The notes beneath the pieces are model-generated. The model saw only the letters and a program-made list of their open reading frames with translations, did no database searches and was not told the origin of the DNA. A stretch of 64,000 nt of DNA from Aliivibrio wodanis (GTDB lineage: Bacteria; Pseudomonadota; Gammaproteobacteria; Enterobacterales; Vibrionaceae). The position numbers were made by a program, and so were the translations under genes. Shown in pieces: positions 28,957 through 39,698 of this stretch (its first letter is position 1; each line of letters begins with the position of its first letter). The stretch lies in NCBI GenBank assembly GCA_000953695.1, contig LN554846.1, positions 868,001-932,000 of the forward strand, in the 5' to 3' direction.

Positions 28957-30855
28957 ATGAGCGAACAAACAATTAATAATAAAGAAACACGCGGCTTTCA
29001 GTCAGAAGTTAAGCAGTTACTTCATCTAATGATCCATTCTTTGTATTCAAATAAAGAGATCTTTTTACGTGAGTTAATTTCAAATGCATCAGATGCATCA
29101 GACAAGTTACGTTTTAAAGCACTGTCAAATGGTGATTTATATGAGGGAAATGCAGATCTTGGCGTTAAACTGTCTTTCAATGAAGAAGCGAATACTTTAA
29201 CTATATCTGATAACGGCATTGGTATGAACCGCGATGATGTTATTGAACATTTAGGTACAATTGCTAAATCAGGTACGGCTGATTTCTTCTCAAAACTATC
29301 AGACGATCAAAGTAAAGATTCTCAACTTATTGGTCAATTTGGTGTTGGTTTCTATTCTGCATTCATTGTAGCTGATGCAGTAACGGTTCGTACTCGTGAA
29401 GCGGGTACAGCAAAAGACCAAGCGGTTCAGTGGCACTCTGAAGGTGAGGGGGATTACACGATTGAAGACATTACTAAAGAAACTCGTGGTACCGATATCA
29501 TTCTTCATATGCGTGAAGAAGGTAAAGAGTTTTTAAGTGAATGGCGTCTAAAAGAAGTGATTGGTAAATATTCTGATCATATCGGTATTCCTGTTTCTCT
29601 TTGGAGTATTGAAAAAGACGAAGAAGGAAAAGATAAAGAAGGTAAATGGGAGCAAATCAATAAGGCTCAAGCGCTTTGGACTCGTAGCAAATCAGAGATT
29701 GAAGATACAGAGTACCAAGAGTTTTACAAACATGTGTCGCATGATTTCGCAGACCCTCTAACGTGGAGTCACAATAAAGTAGAAGGTAAGAACGATTATA
29801 CAAGCCTTCTATATATTCCTGCGAAAGCCCCATTTGATATGATGAATCGTGATCATAAAAGTGGTTTAAAACTGTATGTCCAACGTGTCTTTATTATGGA
29901 TGATGCAGAACAGTTTATGCCTAGTTACTTACGTTTTGTTAAAGGTTTGATTGACTCAAATGATCTACCCCTAAACGTATCACGTGAAATTCTTCAAGAT
30001 AATAAAGTGACTCAGTCATTGCGTGGTGCGTGTACTAAGCGTGTACTAGGTATGCTTGAGAAAACAGCGAAGAAAGACGATGAAAAATATCTAACTTTCT
30101 GGAAAGAGTTTGGTCAAGTTCTGAAAGAAGGCATGGCTGAAGATTTTGCAAATAAAGATAAAATTTCGAATTTACTGCGCTTTGCTTCAACAGACAAAGA
30201 CAGTTCAGAGCAAGCAATGAGTTTAGCTGGTTATGTTGAGCGTATGAAAGAAGATCAAGATAAGATTTTCTACTTAACATCAGATAGTTACGCTGCTGCG
30301 AAAAATAGCCCACACTTAGAGCAATTTAAAGCAAAAGGCATTGAAGTTGTACTGATGTATGATCGCATCGATGAGTGGATGATGAGCTACTTAACAGAGT
30401 TTGATGGTAAGCAATTCCAATCAATTACAAAAGCGGGCTTAGATCTAAGTAAGTTTGAAGATGATGCTGAGAAAGAGAAACAAAAAGAAACAGCAGAAGA
30501 GTTTAAATCTGTTGTTGAACGTACCAAATCTTATTTAGGCGATCGAGTTAAAGAAGTTCGTACTACGTTTAAATTAGCAACAACACCTGCTGTTGTCGTT
30601 ACTGATGACTTTGAAATGGGTACACAAATGGCGAAACTTTTAGAAGCTGCTGGTCAAGCTGCTCCTGAAGTTAAGTACATTTTTGAAATAAACCCAGAGC
30701 ATGCTCTTATTAAGCAAATGGCGGATGAAGCGGATGAAGAAGCGTTCGGTCGTTGGGTTGAGATGTTACTTGGTCAAGCAATGTTAGCAGAACGTGGTTC
30801 TTTAGATGACCCATCACAATTCTTAAGTGCTATGAATCAATTATTATCAAAATAA
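28957..30855 (+). CDS. htpG: Hsp90-family chaperone HtpG
   Basis: Cytosolic ATP-dependent chaperone acting with DnaK on client proteins. It has 632 residues. The N-terminal GHKL ATPase domain carries [21 protein letters not shown] and [11 protein letters not shown]. The middle domain has NVSREILQ with the catalytic-loop arginine, and the C-terminal dimerisation domain ends in LSK. It starts after TCGGAG and is preceded by a sigma-32-like promoter. Confidence 0.97.
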   Translation: MSEQTINNKETRGFQSEVKQLLHLMIHSLYSNKEIFLRELISNASDASDKLRFKALSNGDLYEGNADLGVKLSFNEEANTLTISDNGIGMNRDDVIEHLGTIAKSGTADFFSKLSDDQSKDSQLIGQFGVGFYSAFIVADAVTVRTREAGTAKDQAVQWHSEGEGDYTIEDITKETRGTDIILHMREEGKEFLSEWRLKEVIGKYSDHIGIPVSLWSIEKDEEGKDKEGKWEQINKAQALWTRSKSEIEDTEYQEFYKHVSHDFADPLTWSHNKVEGKNDYTSLLYIPAKAPFDMMNRDHKSGLKLYVQRVFIMDDAEQFMPSYLRFVKGLIDSNDLPLNVSREILQDNKVTQSLRGACTKRVLGMLEKTAKKDDEKYLTFWKEFGQVLKEGMAEDFANKDKISNLLRFASTDKDSSEQAMSLAGYVERMKEDQDKIFYLTSDSYAAAKNSPHLEQFKAKGIEVVLMYDRIDEWMMSYLTEFDGKQFQSITKAGLDLSKFEDDAEKEKQKETAEEFKSVVERTKSYLGDRVKEVRTTFKLATTPAVVVTDDFEMGTQMAKLLEAAGQAAPEVKYIFEINPEHALIKQMADEADEEAFGRWVEMLLGQAMLAERGSLDDPSQFLSAMNQLLSK

Positions 30856-30882
30856 TTAAGTAATAGCTGTAAAAATAAAATG

Positions 30883-30928
30883 AATGAGATCTGAGTGACA
30901 ATAGTGCACTAAGGTCTCATTGTTTTTT
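30883..30928 (+). terminator. Terminator of htpG
   Basis: AATGAGATC and GGTCTCATT arms, with additional inner pairing, are followed by GTTTTTTATT. Confidence 0.8.
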
Positions 30929-31090
30929 ATTGGAATTCGTTACATTCTAGAGCCAATAGATTTCGCTATTTTCATCTCAAACTTGATAGCGTTCTCAGTT
31001 CCGTGTATCTTTCACGGCTTATTTTTAGAAATAAAACTTATACCTAAGTTTATAGATAGTGATTAATTCTATTTGTAAGGTTTGGTATAA

Positions 31091-31765
<675 letters not shown>

Positions 31766-31797
31766 TCTTACCTAACGAACAATTTATTGTTATATTG

Positions 31798-31826
31798 AAG
31801 GCGGCCTTATTGGTCGCCTTTTTTTA
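31798..31826 (+). terminator. Terminator of adk
   Basis: AAGGCGGCC and GGTCGCCTT arms with a 5-base loop are followed by a run of T. hemH begins 16 bases later. Confidence 0.88.
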
Positions 31827-31841
31827 TAAAAATAATGGATA

Positions 31842-32813
31842 ATGATTGTGAATAATAAAAAAGCAGGGGTGCTATTAGTTAACCTTGGAACACCAACAGC
31901 GCCAACGGCATCGGCAGTAAAAACGTTCTTGTCAGAATTTTTGCATGATAAACGCGTTGTCGATATGACTCGTTTTATTTGGTGTCCCTTGCTTCATGGT
32001 GTGATCCTTCCTATTCGAGCGCCTAAAGTAGCAAAGTTATACCAAAGTGTTTGGATGGATGAGGGCTCGCCTTTAATGGTTTATTCACTGCGCCAAATGA
32101 GAGCGTTGCAAGAACATCTTTCCATTCCTGTGGCGTTAGGAATGACTTATGGCCAACCGACGATCAAATCAGGAATTGAACAATTAGAGGAACAAGGATG
32201 TGAAGAAATCGTAATTCTACCTTTGTATCCCCAGTATTCCCGAACAACAACAGCAGCAGTATTTGATCAAATTGCTAAGCAATATAAAACCACGCCGGTA
32301 TTACCTGATTTCTCACTGGTTCATAATTATCATGACCACCCACTTTACATAAAAGCCCTTGCTGATTCGATTAAACGATCGTGGGAAGAAAATGGAAAAG
32401 GGGACTACGTTTTATGTTCATATCATGGGATCCCGCAGCGCTTTGTCGATAATGGTGATATTTATGCAAAGCATTGTGAACGTACAACAGAATTACTAGC
32501 AAAAGAGTTAAATCTGACGTCAGAACAAATTGGTATGAGTTACCAATCTCGCTTTGGACGAGAAGCTTGGTTACAGCCATATACGTCAGAAACATTAACT
32601 GAATTAGCGCCAAAGGGCGTTGCATCTTTAGATATCATTAGCCCTGCCTTTTCTTCTGATTGTTTAGAGACATTAGAAGAGTTAGCAGAAGAGTGTAAAG
32701 AGATATTTATGGATGCTGGTGGTCAAAAATACACCTTTATTCCTTGCTTAAATGACGATCAATTACATATTGAAATGATGGCGGATATCGTTAATAAGAA
32801 GTTTTCTCAGTAA
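31842..32813 (+). CDS. hemH: Ferrochelatase
   Basis: Inserts Fe2+ into protoporphyrin IX, the last step of heme synthesis, at the inner membrane surface. It has 323 residues against 320 in E. coli. The N-terminal motif is [13 protein letters not shown], the catalytic histidine lies in CSYHGIPQR, and [16 protein letters not shown] and [15 protein letters not shown] are conserved. The adk-hemH order is standard. Confidence 0.97.
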   Translation: MIVNNKKAGVLLVNLGTPTAPTASAVKTFLSEFLHDKRVVDMTRFIWCPLLHGVILPIRAPKVAKLYQSVWMDEGSPLMVYSLRQMRALQEHLSIPVALGMTYGQPTIKSGIEQLEEQGCEEIVILPLYPQYSRTTTAAVFDQIAKQYKTTPVLPDFSLVHNYHDHPLYIKALADSIKRSWEENGKGDYVLCSYHGIPQRFVDNGDIYAKHCERTTELLAKELNLTSEQIGMSYQSRFGREAWLQPYTSETLTELAPKGVASLDIISPAFSSDCLETLEELAEECKEIFMDAGGQKYTFIPCLNDDQLHIEMMADIVNKKFSQ

Positions 32814-33165
32814 TTCCGTCTGTTTTTTAGAAAAAAAAGCATTTATAAGGGTTGAAAAGTACAACTCATTGCCCAATTTCTTATTAAAGATTATCTACGT
32901 GAGTAGTGAGCCTCGACATAGATGGGTCAGATCGCTACAATATCGCGTCTTATTTTGCCACTTGGCTAAATGCCGTGTTTTATTTAATAAAATACGCGAT
33001 CTACTTATTATTCAAAATAAGCAGATAAAAGAAGATACCCAATTTGGTATCACGAATCATAGGGGTTACGGTTTCTATTTTACTAGGCCTGTAACACAAG
33101 GATGCGGCACGTATTTTTTGTCGCAAACTCAGAGAACCTGAGTCGATTTTGAGGTTTATATAAAC
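32814..33165. other. Leader region between hemH and tig
   Basis: This 352-base gap has no gene I can support. It contains three dyads: ATCGCGT/ACGCGAT (32942-32948 and 32994-33000), GATACC-N6-GGTATC near 33036-33053, and CTCAG/CTGAG just before the tig ribosome site (about 33129-33143). It probably holds the tig promoter and a structured 5' leader. Confidence 0.45.
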
Positions 33166-34464
33166 ATGCAAGTTACTGTTGAAACTAAAGAAGGCCTAGA
33201 GCGCGTTCTAACTATTACTGTACCAGCTGCAAACATTGAAGATGCTGTAAATGCAGAACTTCGTAACATCGCTAAAAATCGTCGCTTTGATGGCTTCCGT
33301 AAAGGTAAAGTGCCAATGAAGATGGTTGCTAAAATGTACGGTGCTGCAGTACGTAACGATAAAATGGGTGAAGTTATGCAACGTCACTTTATTGAAGCAA
33401 TCGTTAAAGAAAAAATTAATCCAGCTGGCACACCAACATTTGCACCAGTAGAATTTGCTGCAGGTCAAGATCTTGTATTTACAGCATCATTTGAAATCTA
33501 CCCAGAAGTTGAACTTCAAGGTCTAGACAAAGTTGTTGTTGAAAAACCACAAGTTGAAGTTAAAGACGAAGACGTAGCAGAAATGCTAGAAACACTACGT
33601 AAGCAACAGGCAACTTGGGCTGATGCTGACGTTGCTGCTGAAGATGGCACTCGCGCTACAATCAACTTCGTTGGTTCTATCGATGGTGAAGAATTTGAAG
33701 GCGGCAAAGCTGACAATTTCCCTCTAGAAATGGGCCAAGGTCGTATGATCCCTGGTTTTGAAGATGGTATCAAAGGTAAGAAAGCTGGCGACGAACTAAC
33801 TATCGATGTTAACTTCCCAGAAGATTACCACGCAGAAAACCTAAAAGGTAAAGCGGCACAATTTGCTATTACAGTAGTTAAAGTTGAAGCTCGTGAACTT
33901 CCAGAAATGAACGATGAGTTCGTAACTAAGTTCGGCGCTGAAGGCGGTGTTGAAGGTCTTAAAGCTGAAGTTCGTAAGAACATGGAGCGTGAATTAGCTC
34001 AAGCAGTTAAAAACAAGATCAAAGAACAAGCAATTAACGGTCTAGTTGAGCAAAACGACATTGATGTTCCTTCTGCTCTTATCGATCAAGAAGTTCAAGT
34101 TTTACGTCAACAAGCTGTTCAACGTTTTGGCGGCAACGCTGAGACTGCTCCTGAACTGCCACGTGAATTGTTTGAAGAGCAAGCTAAACGTCGCGTAGTT
34201 GTTGGTCTTCTTCTTGGTGAAGTTATCAAGTCTGAAGAACTAAAAGCTGACGATGAAAAAGTGAAAGTACTTATCAACGAAATGGCTTCTGCTTACGAAG
34301 ATCCAACTGAAGTTGTTGCTTATTACGAAGGTAACGAGCAAATGATGAACAACATGCGTAATGTTGCTCTAGAAGAACAAGCAGTTGAAGCAATTCTTGC
34401 TAAAGCACAAGTTTCTGATAAAGAAGTGCGCTTTAACGAACTAATGAATCAACAACCTGCTTAA
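33166..34464 (+). CDS. tig: Trigger factor
   Basis: Ribosome-associated chaperone and peptidyl-prolyl isomerase that meets nascent chains at the exit tunnel. The 432-residue protein has the ribosome-docking signature [11 protein letters not shown] near residue 43, an FKBP-type PPIase domain (about 150-245), and C-terminal arms. It is followed by clpP-clpX-lon-hupB-ppiD, the standard proteostasis order. Confidence 0.97.
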   Translation: MQVTVETKEGLERVLTITVPAANIEDAVNAELRNIAKNRRFDGFRKGKVPMKMVAKMYGAAVRNDKMGEVMQRHFIEAIVKEKINPAGTPTFAPVEFAAGQDLVFTASFEIYPEVELQGLDKVVVEKPQVEVKDEDVAEMLETLRKQQATWADADVAAEDGTRATINFVGSIDGEEFEGGKADNFPLEMGQGRMIPGFEDGIKGKKAGDELTIDVNFPEDYHAENLKGKAAQFAITVVKVEARELPEMNDEFVTKFGAEGGVEGLKAEVRKNMERELAQAVKNKIKEQAINGLVEQNDIDVPSALIDQEVQVLRQQAVQRFGGNAETAPELPRELFEEQAKRRVVVGLLLGEVIKSEELKADDEKVKVLINEMASAYEDPTEVVAYYEGNEQMMNNMRNVALEEQAVEAILAKAQVSDKEVRFNELMNQQPA

Positions 34465-34516
34465 TTTCTAAATTAATTAAGTAGTTAGTTGACTTAGTTT
34501 CACAAGATCTGCTAAT

Positions 34517-34556
34517 AATGGTCCGAATGAAGCGTCATTCGGACCATTTATTTTAT
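34517..34556 (+). terminator. Terminator or attenuator between tig and clpP
   Basis: Perfect 14-base arms AATGGTCCGAATGA and TCATTCGGACCATT with a 4-base loop are followed by TATTTTATAA. It ends just before the clpP ribosome site and start (34570), so it would lie in the clpP leader of any transcript reading through from tig. Confidence 0.85.
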
Positions 34557-34569
34557 AAGGGATACGGTT

Positions 34570-35193
34570 ATGAGCTATCAAGAAAACAATGCAATGCCTT
34601 CTATTATGGATGCACTTGTTCCTATGGTTGTTGAGCAAACTTCACGTGGTGAGCGTTCGTATGATATTTATTCCCGTCTGTTAAAAGAGCGTGTTATCTT
34701 TTTAACAGGTCAAGTTGAAGATCACATGGCTAACCTAGTGGTTGCTCAGTTACTTTTCCTTGAGTCTGAAAACCCAGATAAGGATATCTTCCTATACATT
34801 AACTCTCCAGGTGGTTCAGTTACTGCAGGTATGTCTATTTATGACACAATGCAGTTTATCAAACCAAATGTGAGCACAGTATGTATGGGTCAAGCATGTT
34901 CTATGGGTGCCTTCTTACTTGCAGGTGGTGCACCAGGTAAACGTTATGTATTGCCTAACTCACGTGTGATGATCCACCAACCACTTGGCGGCTTCCAAGG
35001 TCAAGCATCAGATATTCAAATTCATGCACAAGAAATCTTAACGATTAAGAAGAAATTGAATACGTTACTTGCTGAGCATACAGGCCAGCCTCTAGAAGTG
35101 ATCGAAAATGATACAGATCGTGATAATTTCATGGCAGCAGATGATGCAGTGAAATACGGTCTTGTAGATGCTGTGTTAAATAAACGTGACTAA
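34570..35193 (+). CDS. clpP: ATP-dependent Clp protease proteolytic subunit
   Basis: A serine protease forming the double heptameric core used by ClpX and ClpA. It has 207 residues, including a short propeptide as in E. coli. The nucleophile is Ser111 in QACSMGAF, with the catalytic histidine in MIHQPLGG and the aspartate in DTDRDNF. The start follows AAGGG. Confidence 0.98.
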   Translation: MSYQENNAMPSIMDALVPMVVEQTSRGERSYDIYSRLLKERVIFLTGQVEDHMANLVVAQLLFLESENPDKDIFLYINSPGGSVTAGMSIYDTMQFIKPNVSTVCMGQACSMGAFLLAGGAPGKRYVLPNSRVMIHQPLGGFQGQASDIQIHAQEILTIKKKLNTLLAEHTGQPLEVIENDTDRDNFMAADDAVKYGLVDAVLNKRD

Positions 35194-35279
35194 TTAATAA
35201 AAAAGCAGTAACGTTTACAGCAAAGAAGGTAAGTTAGTATAAACTTACAGCATAAAGGCAACGTTTAAGAGGTTAGCAA

Positions 35280-36566
35280 ATGACAGACAAGCGTAAAGAC
35301 GAAAATAGTGGAAAGTTACTATATTGCTCTTTTTGCGGAAAAAGCCAGCATGAAGTTCGTAAACTAATTGCAGGTCCTTCTGTTTATGTTTGTGATGAGT
35401 GCGTTGATTTATGTAACGACATTATTCGCGAAGAGCTAAAAGATAATACTCTGTCTCCAAAAGAGAGTAGTGAAGAGTTACCGACACCGCAAAATATTCG
35501 TGAGCATTTAGATGACTATGTTATCGGCCAAGAGCACGCGAAAAAAGTATTAGCGGTAGCGGTATACAACCACTACAAGCGTTTACGTAATGGCGATACT
35601 ACAAAAGATGGCGTTGAATTAGGTAAGAGTAATATTCTACTTATCGGTCCAACAGGTAGTGGTAAAACATTACTTGCTGAAACGCTAGCTCGTTTCTTGG
35701 ATGTTCCGTTTACTATGGCGGATGCAACCACACTAACAGAAGCAGGCTATGTAGGTGAAGATGTAGAAAACATCATTCAAAAGCTGCTACAGAAATGCGA
35801 TTACGATCCAGCGAAAGCGGAACGTGGCATTGTATATATCGATGAAATTGATAAAATTTCTCGTAAGTCTGAAAACCCATCGATCACACGTGATGTGTCA
35901 GGTGAAGGCGTTCAGCAAGCACTATTGAAATTGATTGAAGGTACAATTGCATCAGTACCACCTCAAGGTGGTCGTAAGCACCCACAACAAGAGTTTTTAC
36001 AAGTCGATACTTCTAAGATCTTATTTATTTGTGGTGGTGCGTTTGCAGGTTTAGATAAAGTAATCGAACAACGAGTTGCAACGGGAACTGGTATTGGCTT
36101 TGCTGCTGATGTTCGTTCTAAAGATGACAAAGCGACTGTTGGTGATTTATTGAAGCAAATTGAGCCAGAAGATTTAGTTAAATTTGGTCTGATCCCTGAG
36201 TTTATTGGTCGTTTACCAGTAACAACAACATTAACTGAATTAGACGAAGAAGCGTTGATTCAAATTCTAAGCAAGCCTAAAAATGCATTAACTAAGCAAT
36301 ATGCTGCGTTATTTGATTTAGAAGGCGCAGAGTTGGAATTCCGTGAAGATGCGTTGAGAGCAATTGCAAAAAAAGCAATGAACCGTAAAACAGGTGCTCG
36401 TGGTCTTCGTTCAATTTTAGAGGCGATATTATTAGATACTATGTATGAACTACCTTCAAAAGAAGGTGTATCTAAAGTAGTTATCGATGAATCTGTAATC
36501 AATGGCGAATCAGAACCACTATTGATGTTTGAAAATACAGAAACAAAAGCAATATCTGCTGAATAG
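35280..36566 (+). CDS. clpX: Clp protease ATPase subunit ClpX
   Basis: AAA+ unfoldase feeding ssrA-tagged and other substrates to ClpP. It has 428 residues. The N-terminal C4 zinc domain reads CSFCGK and CDECVDLC. Walker A is [12 protein letters not shown], Walker B is VYIDEIDKI, and the ClpP-docking IGF loop is present as TGIGFAADV. It lies 86 bases after clpP. A 7-base-arm dyad (35229-35248) lies between them and may be a processing or pausing site. Confidence 0.98.
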   Translation: MTDKRKDENSGKLLYCSFCGKSQHEVRKLIAGPSVYVCDECVDLCNDIIREELKDNTLSPKESSEELPTPQNIREHLDDYVIGQEHAKKVLAVAVYNHYKRLRNGDTTKDGVELGKSNILLIGPTGSGKTLLAETLARFLDVPFTMADATTLTEAGYVGEDVENIIQKLLQKCDYDPAKAERGIVYIDEIDKISRKSENPSITRDVSGEGVQQALLKLIEGTIASVPPQGGRKHPQQEFLQVDTSKILFICGGAFAGLDKVIEQRVATGTGIGFAADVRSKDDKATVGDLLKQIEPEDLVKFGLIPEFIGRLPVTTTLTELDEEALIQILSKPKNALTKQYAALFDLEGAELEFREDALRAIAKKAMNRKTGARGLRSILEAILLDTMYELPSKEGVSKVVIDESVINGESEPLLMFENTETKAISAE

Positions 36567-36589
36567 CGTATTTAGCTAATAAACAGACA

Positions 36590-36616
36590 AAAAGGAGGCC
36601 TTGGCCTCCTTTTTTA
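36590..36616 (+). terminator. Terminator of clpX
   Basis: AAAAGGAGGCC and GGCCTCCTTTTT with a two-base loop, followed by further T residues, separate clpPX from lon. Confidence 0.9.
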
Positions 36617-36634
36617 TTTTTAATTAGAAATAAT

Positions 36635-36662
36635 GTTGAATCTTAGCGACTTGCCCCCATAT
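36635..36662 (+). promoter_or_regulatory. Sigma-32 promoter of lon
   Basis: GTTGAAT (36635-36641) is followed after 13 bases by CCCCATAT (36655-36662), a full match to the heat-shock -10 consensus. It lies 38 bases before the lon start. E. coli lon is also a sigma-32 gene. Confidence 0.8.
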
Positions 36663-36699
36663 TATCTCTAATAGTTACTGACGGAAAAGAGAGAATAAT

Positions 36700-39051
36700 A
36701 TGAACCTGGAGCGTTCCGAGCGCATTGAGATACCAGTTCTACCATTACGAGATGTAGTGGTATATCCGCATATGGTAATCCCATTATTTGTTGGCCGTGA
36801 AAAATCGATTCGTTGCTTAGAAGCAGCAATGGAGCAGAATAAACAAGTCCTATTAGTGGCACAAAAAGAAGCCGCGAAAGAAGAACCACAACTGGATGAC
36901 TTACATGCTGTTGGTACTATTGCGACTATTTTGCAACTATTGAAACTACCTGATGGTACAGTTAAAGTTTTAGTTGAAGGCCAGCAGCGTGCCAAAATCC
37001 ACCAGTTTTTAGAAGCTGACTTCTTTACGGCGGATGCGGAGTTTTTACTAACACCTATTATTGATGATGCTGAACAAGAAGTGGTTATGCGATCTGCAAT
37101 TAACCAGTTTGAAGGTTTCATTAAGCTTAATAAAAAAATCCCACCAGAAGTACTTACGTCACTGAATGGGATTGAAGATGCCGCACGTCTTGCCGACACC
37201 ATTGCCGCTCACATGCCTCTTAAATTAGTTGATAAACAAGAAGTGCTTGAATTGACTGATGTCATTGCACGTTTAGAGTTTCTAATGGGCATGATGGAAT
37301 CGGAAATCGATTTATTACAAATCGAAAAACGTATCCGTGGCCGTGTTAAAAAGCAAATGGAAAAGAGCCAGCGTGAATACTATTTGAATGAGCAAATGAA
37401 GGCTATTCAAAAAGAGCTTGGCGACTTAGACGATGCACCTGATGAATTTGAAGCACTGCAGAAAAAAATTGCAGACGCTAAAATGCCAAAAGAAGCCCAA
37501 GATAAAGCAGAGCAAGAGCTACAGAAACTGAAGATGATGTCACCGATGTCAGCAGAAGCAACAGTAGTACGCAGCTACATTGATTGCATGGTTGCTGTGC
37601 CTTGGTTTAAACGCTCTAAGGTGAAGAAAGACTTAGCTAAAGCTGAAGAGATATTAAACTCAGACCATTATGGCTTAGAACGCGTTAAAGAACGTATTCT
37701 TGAGTATTTAGCAGTTCAGAGTCGAGTCACTAAACTTAAAGGTCCAATTCTATGTTTGGTTGGTCCTCCTGGTGTAGGTAAAACGTCACTTGGTCAATCT
37801 ATTGCTAAAGCGACGGGTCGTAAGTACACGCGTATGGCATTAGGTGGTGTTCGTGACGAGGCGGAGATCCGTGGTCACAGACGTACTTATATTGGTTCTT
37901 TACCGGGTAAACTAATTCAAAAACTATCAAAAGTTGAAGTGAAAAACCCACTTTTCCTATTAGATGAAATTGATAAGATGTCATCTGATATGCGTGGCGA
38001 TCCAGCATCAGCGCTTCTTGAAGTTTTAGACCCTGAGCAAAACAATAAATTTAGCGATCATTACTTAGAAGTTGATTACGATCTTTCTGATGTTATGTTC
38101 GTTGCAACGTCAAACTCAATGAATATTCCTGGCCCATTATTGGACCGTATGGAAGTCATTCGTCTGTCGGGTTATACCGAAGATGAAAAGCTAAACATTG
38201 CCAAAAGTCATTTGTTGGATAAACAAATTAAACGTAATGGCTTAAAAGCACATGAGATTGAAATTGATGACTCAGCCATTATGGGTATCATTCGTTACTA
38301 CACTCGTGAAGCTGGTGTGCGTAGTTTAGAGCGTGAAATTTCTAAACTTTGCCGTAAAGCGGTAAAACAAATCTTATTGGATAAAACCCTTAAGAAAGTC
38401 ACAATAAATCAAGAGAATTTAAAAGATTTCTTAGGTGTTCAACGTTGTGATTATGGCAAAGCTGATGATGAAGATCGTATCGGTCAAGTTGTTGGTTTAG
38501 CATGGACTGAAGTGGGCGGTGATCTACTGACAATTGAAGCTGAATCTATGATTGGCAAAGGCAAGTTAACTTACACAGGTTCACTTGGCGATGTAATGAA
38601 AGAATCGATTCAAGCTGCGATGACCGTAGTTCGTACTCGTGCTGATAAATTAGGTATTAACCCTGATTTTTATGAAAAGCGTGATATTCATGTTCACGTA
38701 CCAGAAGGTGCAACACCTAAAGATGGCCCAAGTGCCGGTATTGGTATGTGTACAGCACTTGTTTCAAGCTTAACGGGTAATCCAGTACGTTCTGATGTTG
38801 CAATGACAGGTGAGATCACTCTTCGCGGTGAAGTACTTCCTATCGGTGGCTTGAAAGAAAAATTACTTGCAGCACATCGTGGTGGTATTAAAACTGTCAT
38901 CATTCCAAAAGATAATGAACGTGATTTAGAAGAGATCCCAGCGAATGTCATTGCTGATTTAGCCGTGCATCCAGTGAAGTGGATTGATGAAGTATTAACC
39001 TTAGCGCTTAAGAATAATCCTCAAGGCTTTAGTACTGAAGCTTCTAAATAG
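36700..39051 (+). CDS. lon: ATP-dependent protease Lon
   Basis: Homohexameric AAA+ protease degrading misfolded and short-lived regulators. It has 783 residues, close to E. coli (784). The N-terminal substrate domain spans about 10-300. Walker A is GPPGVGKTSLGQ, and the protease domain has catalytic Ser678 in PKDGPSAGIGM, with the dyad lysine near residue 721 in GGLKEKLLAAHRGG. It is monocistronic, with the promoter above. Confidence 0.98.
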   Translation: MNLERSERIEIPVLPLRDVVVYPHMVIPLFVGREKSIRCLEAAMEQNKQVLLVAQKEAAKEEPQLDDLHAVGTIATILQLLKLPDGTVKVLVEGQQRAKIHQFLEADFFTADAEFLLTPIIDDAEQEVVMRSAINQFEGFIKLNKKIPPEVLTSLNGIEDAARLADTIAAHMPLKLVDKQEVLELTDVIARLEFLMGMMESEIDLLQIEKRIRGRVKKQMEKSQREYYLNEQMKAIQKELGDLDDAPDEFEALQKKIADAKMPKEAQDKAEQELQKLKMMSPMSAEATVVRSYIDCMVAVPWFKRSKVKKDLAKAEEILNSDHYGLERVKERILEYLAVQSRVTKLKGPILCLVGPPGVGKTSLGQSIAKATGRKYTRMALGGVRDEAEIRGHRRTYIGSLPGKLIQKLSKVEVKNPLFLLDEIDKMSSDMRGDPASALLEVLDPEQNNKFSDHYLEVDYDLSDVMFVATSNSMNIPGPLLDRMEVIRLSGYTEDEKLNIAKSHLLDKQIKRNGLKAHEIEIDDSAIMGIIRYYTREAGVRSLEREISKLCRKAVKQILLDKTLKKVTINQENLKDFLGVQRCDYGKADDEDRIGQVVGLAWTEVGGDLLTIEAESMIGKGKLTYTGSLGDVMKESIQAAMTVVRTRADKLGINPDFYEKRDIHVHVPEGATPKDGPSAGIGMCTALVSSLTGNPVRSDVAMTGEITLRGEVLPIGGLKEKLLAAHRGGIKTVIIPKDNERDLEEIPANVIADLAVHPVKWIDEVLTLALKNNPQGFSTEASK

Positions 39052-39083
39052 TGATGTGTAGCAAAAAACGTTGATATAACAGG

Positions 39084-39114
39084 GCTGACAGGCTAAAAGA
39101 GCTTGTCAGCTTAT
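39084..39114 (+). terminator. Terminator-like hairpin after lon
   Basis: GCTGACAGGCT and AGCTTGTCAGC arms with a 5-base loop are followed by TTATATT. The weak T-run allows some readthrough to hupB. Confidence 0.65.
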
Positions 39115-39223
39115 ATTGATGTAGCTAAGTTAGCCTACATTACTGTGATAGCTACTTCGCAGAACAGGATTAAATATGGAATTTCATTCATATAATTGAA
39201 TGAATAATTTAAAGGGGAATACC

Positions 39224-39496
39224 GTGAATAAATCTCAATTAGTTGATCAAATCTCTGAAAGTGCAGACATCTCAAAAGCAGCTGCAGGTCGCGCTCTAGA
39301 TGCTTTAGTTGAAACAGTAACAGAGACACTAAAAAGTGGTGATCAAGTTGCACTTGTTGGCTTTGGTTCATTTGTTGTTCGTGAAAGAGCTGCACGTACT
39401 GGTCGTAATCCTAAAACGGGTGAAGCGATTGAGATTTCTGCTGCAAAAGTACCAGCATTTAAAGCAGGTAAAGCATTAAAAGATGCGTGTAACTAA
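39224..39496 (+). CDS. hupB: DNA-binding protein HU-beta
   Basis: Nucleoid-associated histone-like protein. The GTG at 39224 gives the 90-residue family length starting [10 protein letters not shown], with AAAGGGG upstream. The in-frame ATG at 39200 would add eight residues not seen in the family. The DNA-binding arm is [20 protein letters not shown] with the conserved proline. It follows lon as in E. coli. Confidence 0.97.
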   Translation: MNKSQLVDQISESADISKAAAGRALDALVETVTETLKSGDQVALVGFGSFVVRERAARTGRNPKTGEAIEISAAKVPAFKAGKALKDACN

Positions 39497-39562
39497 TCGA
39501 AAGATAGATAAAACTCTACACAAGCTAGCATAAGGCTAGTAGACTAGAGCTATGAGTCATAG

Positions 39563-39586
39563 GCGCATCCATGATGCGCTTTTTTA
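39563..39586 (+). terminator. Terminator of hupB
   Basis: GCGCATC and GATGCGC with a 3-base loop are followed by six T. Confidence 0.9.
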
Positions 39587-39698
39587 TTGTTAAATTTTTC
39601 TTTTGTTGAACTATTTTTAATTGTCACTATCAATAGAAATGACAACATTTTCTTAGGAATAAATTATTCCACTCGGTGATTAGGAGTTAATACATATT

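Noticed and set aside
32869-33141. 90-codon frame in the hemH-tig gap
   Set aside because: No ribosome site, no domain, and it spans the dyads and probable tig promoter. Treated as a chance frame.
36675-37202. 175-codon minus-strand frame opposite the start of lon
   Set aside because: Shadow of a strongly conserved gene. It is serine- and cysteine-rich low-complexity sequence without a family match that I recognise.
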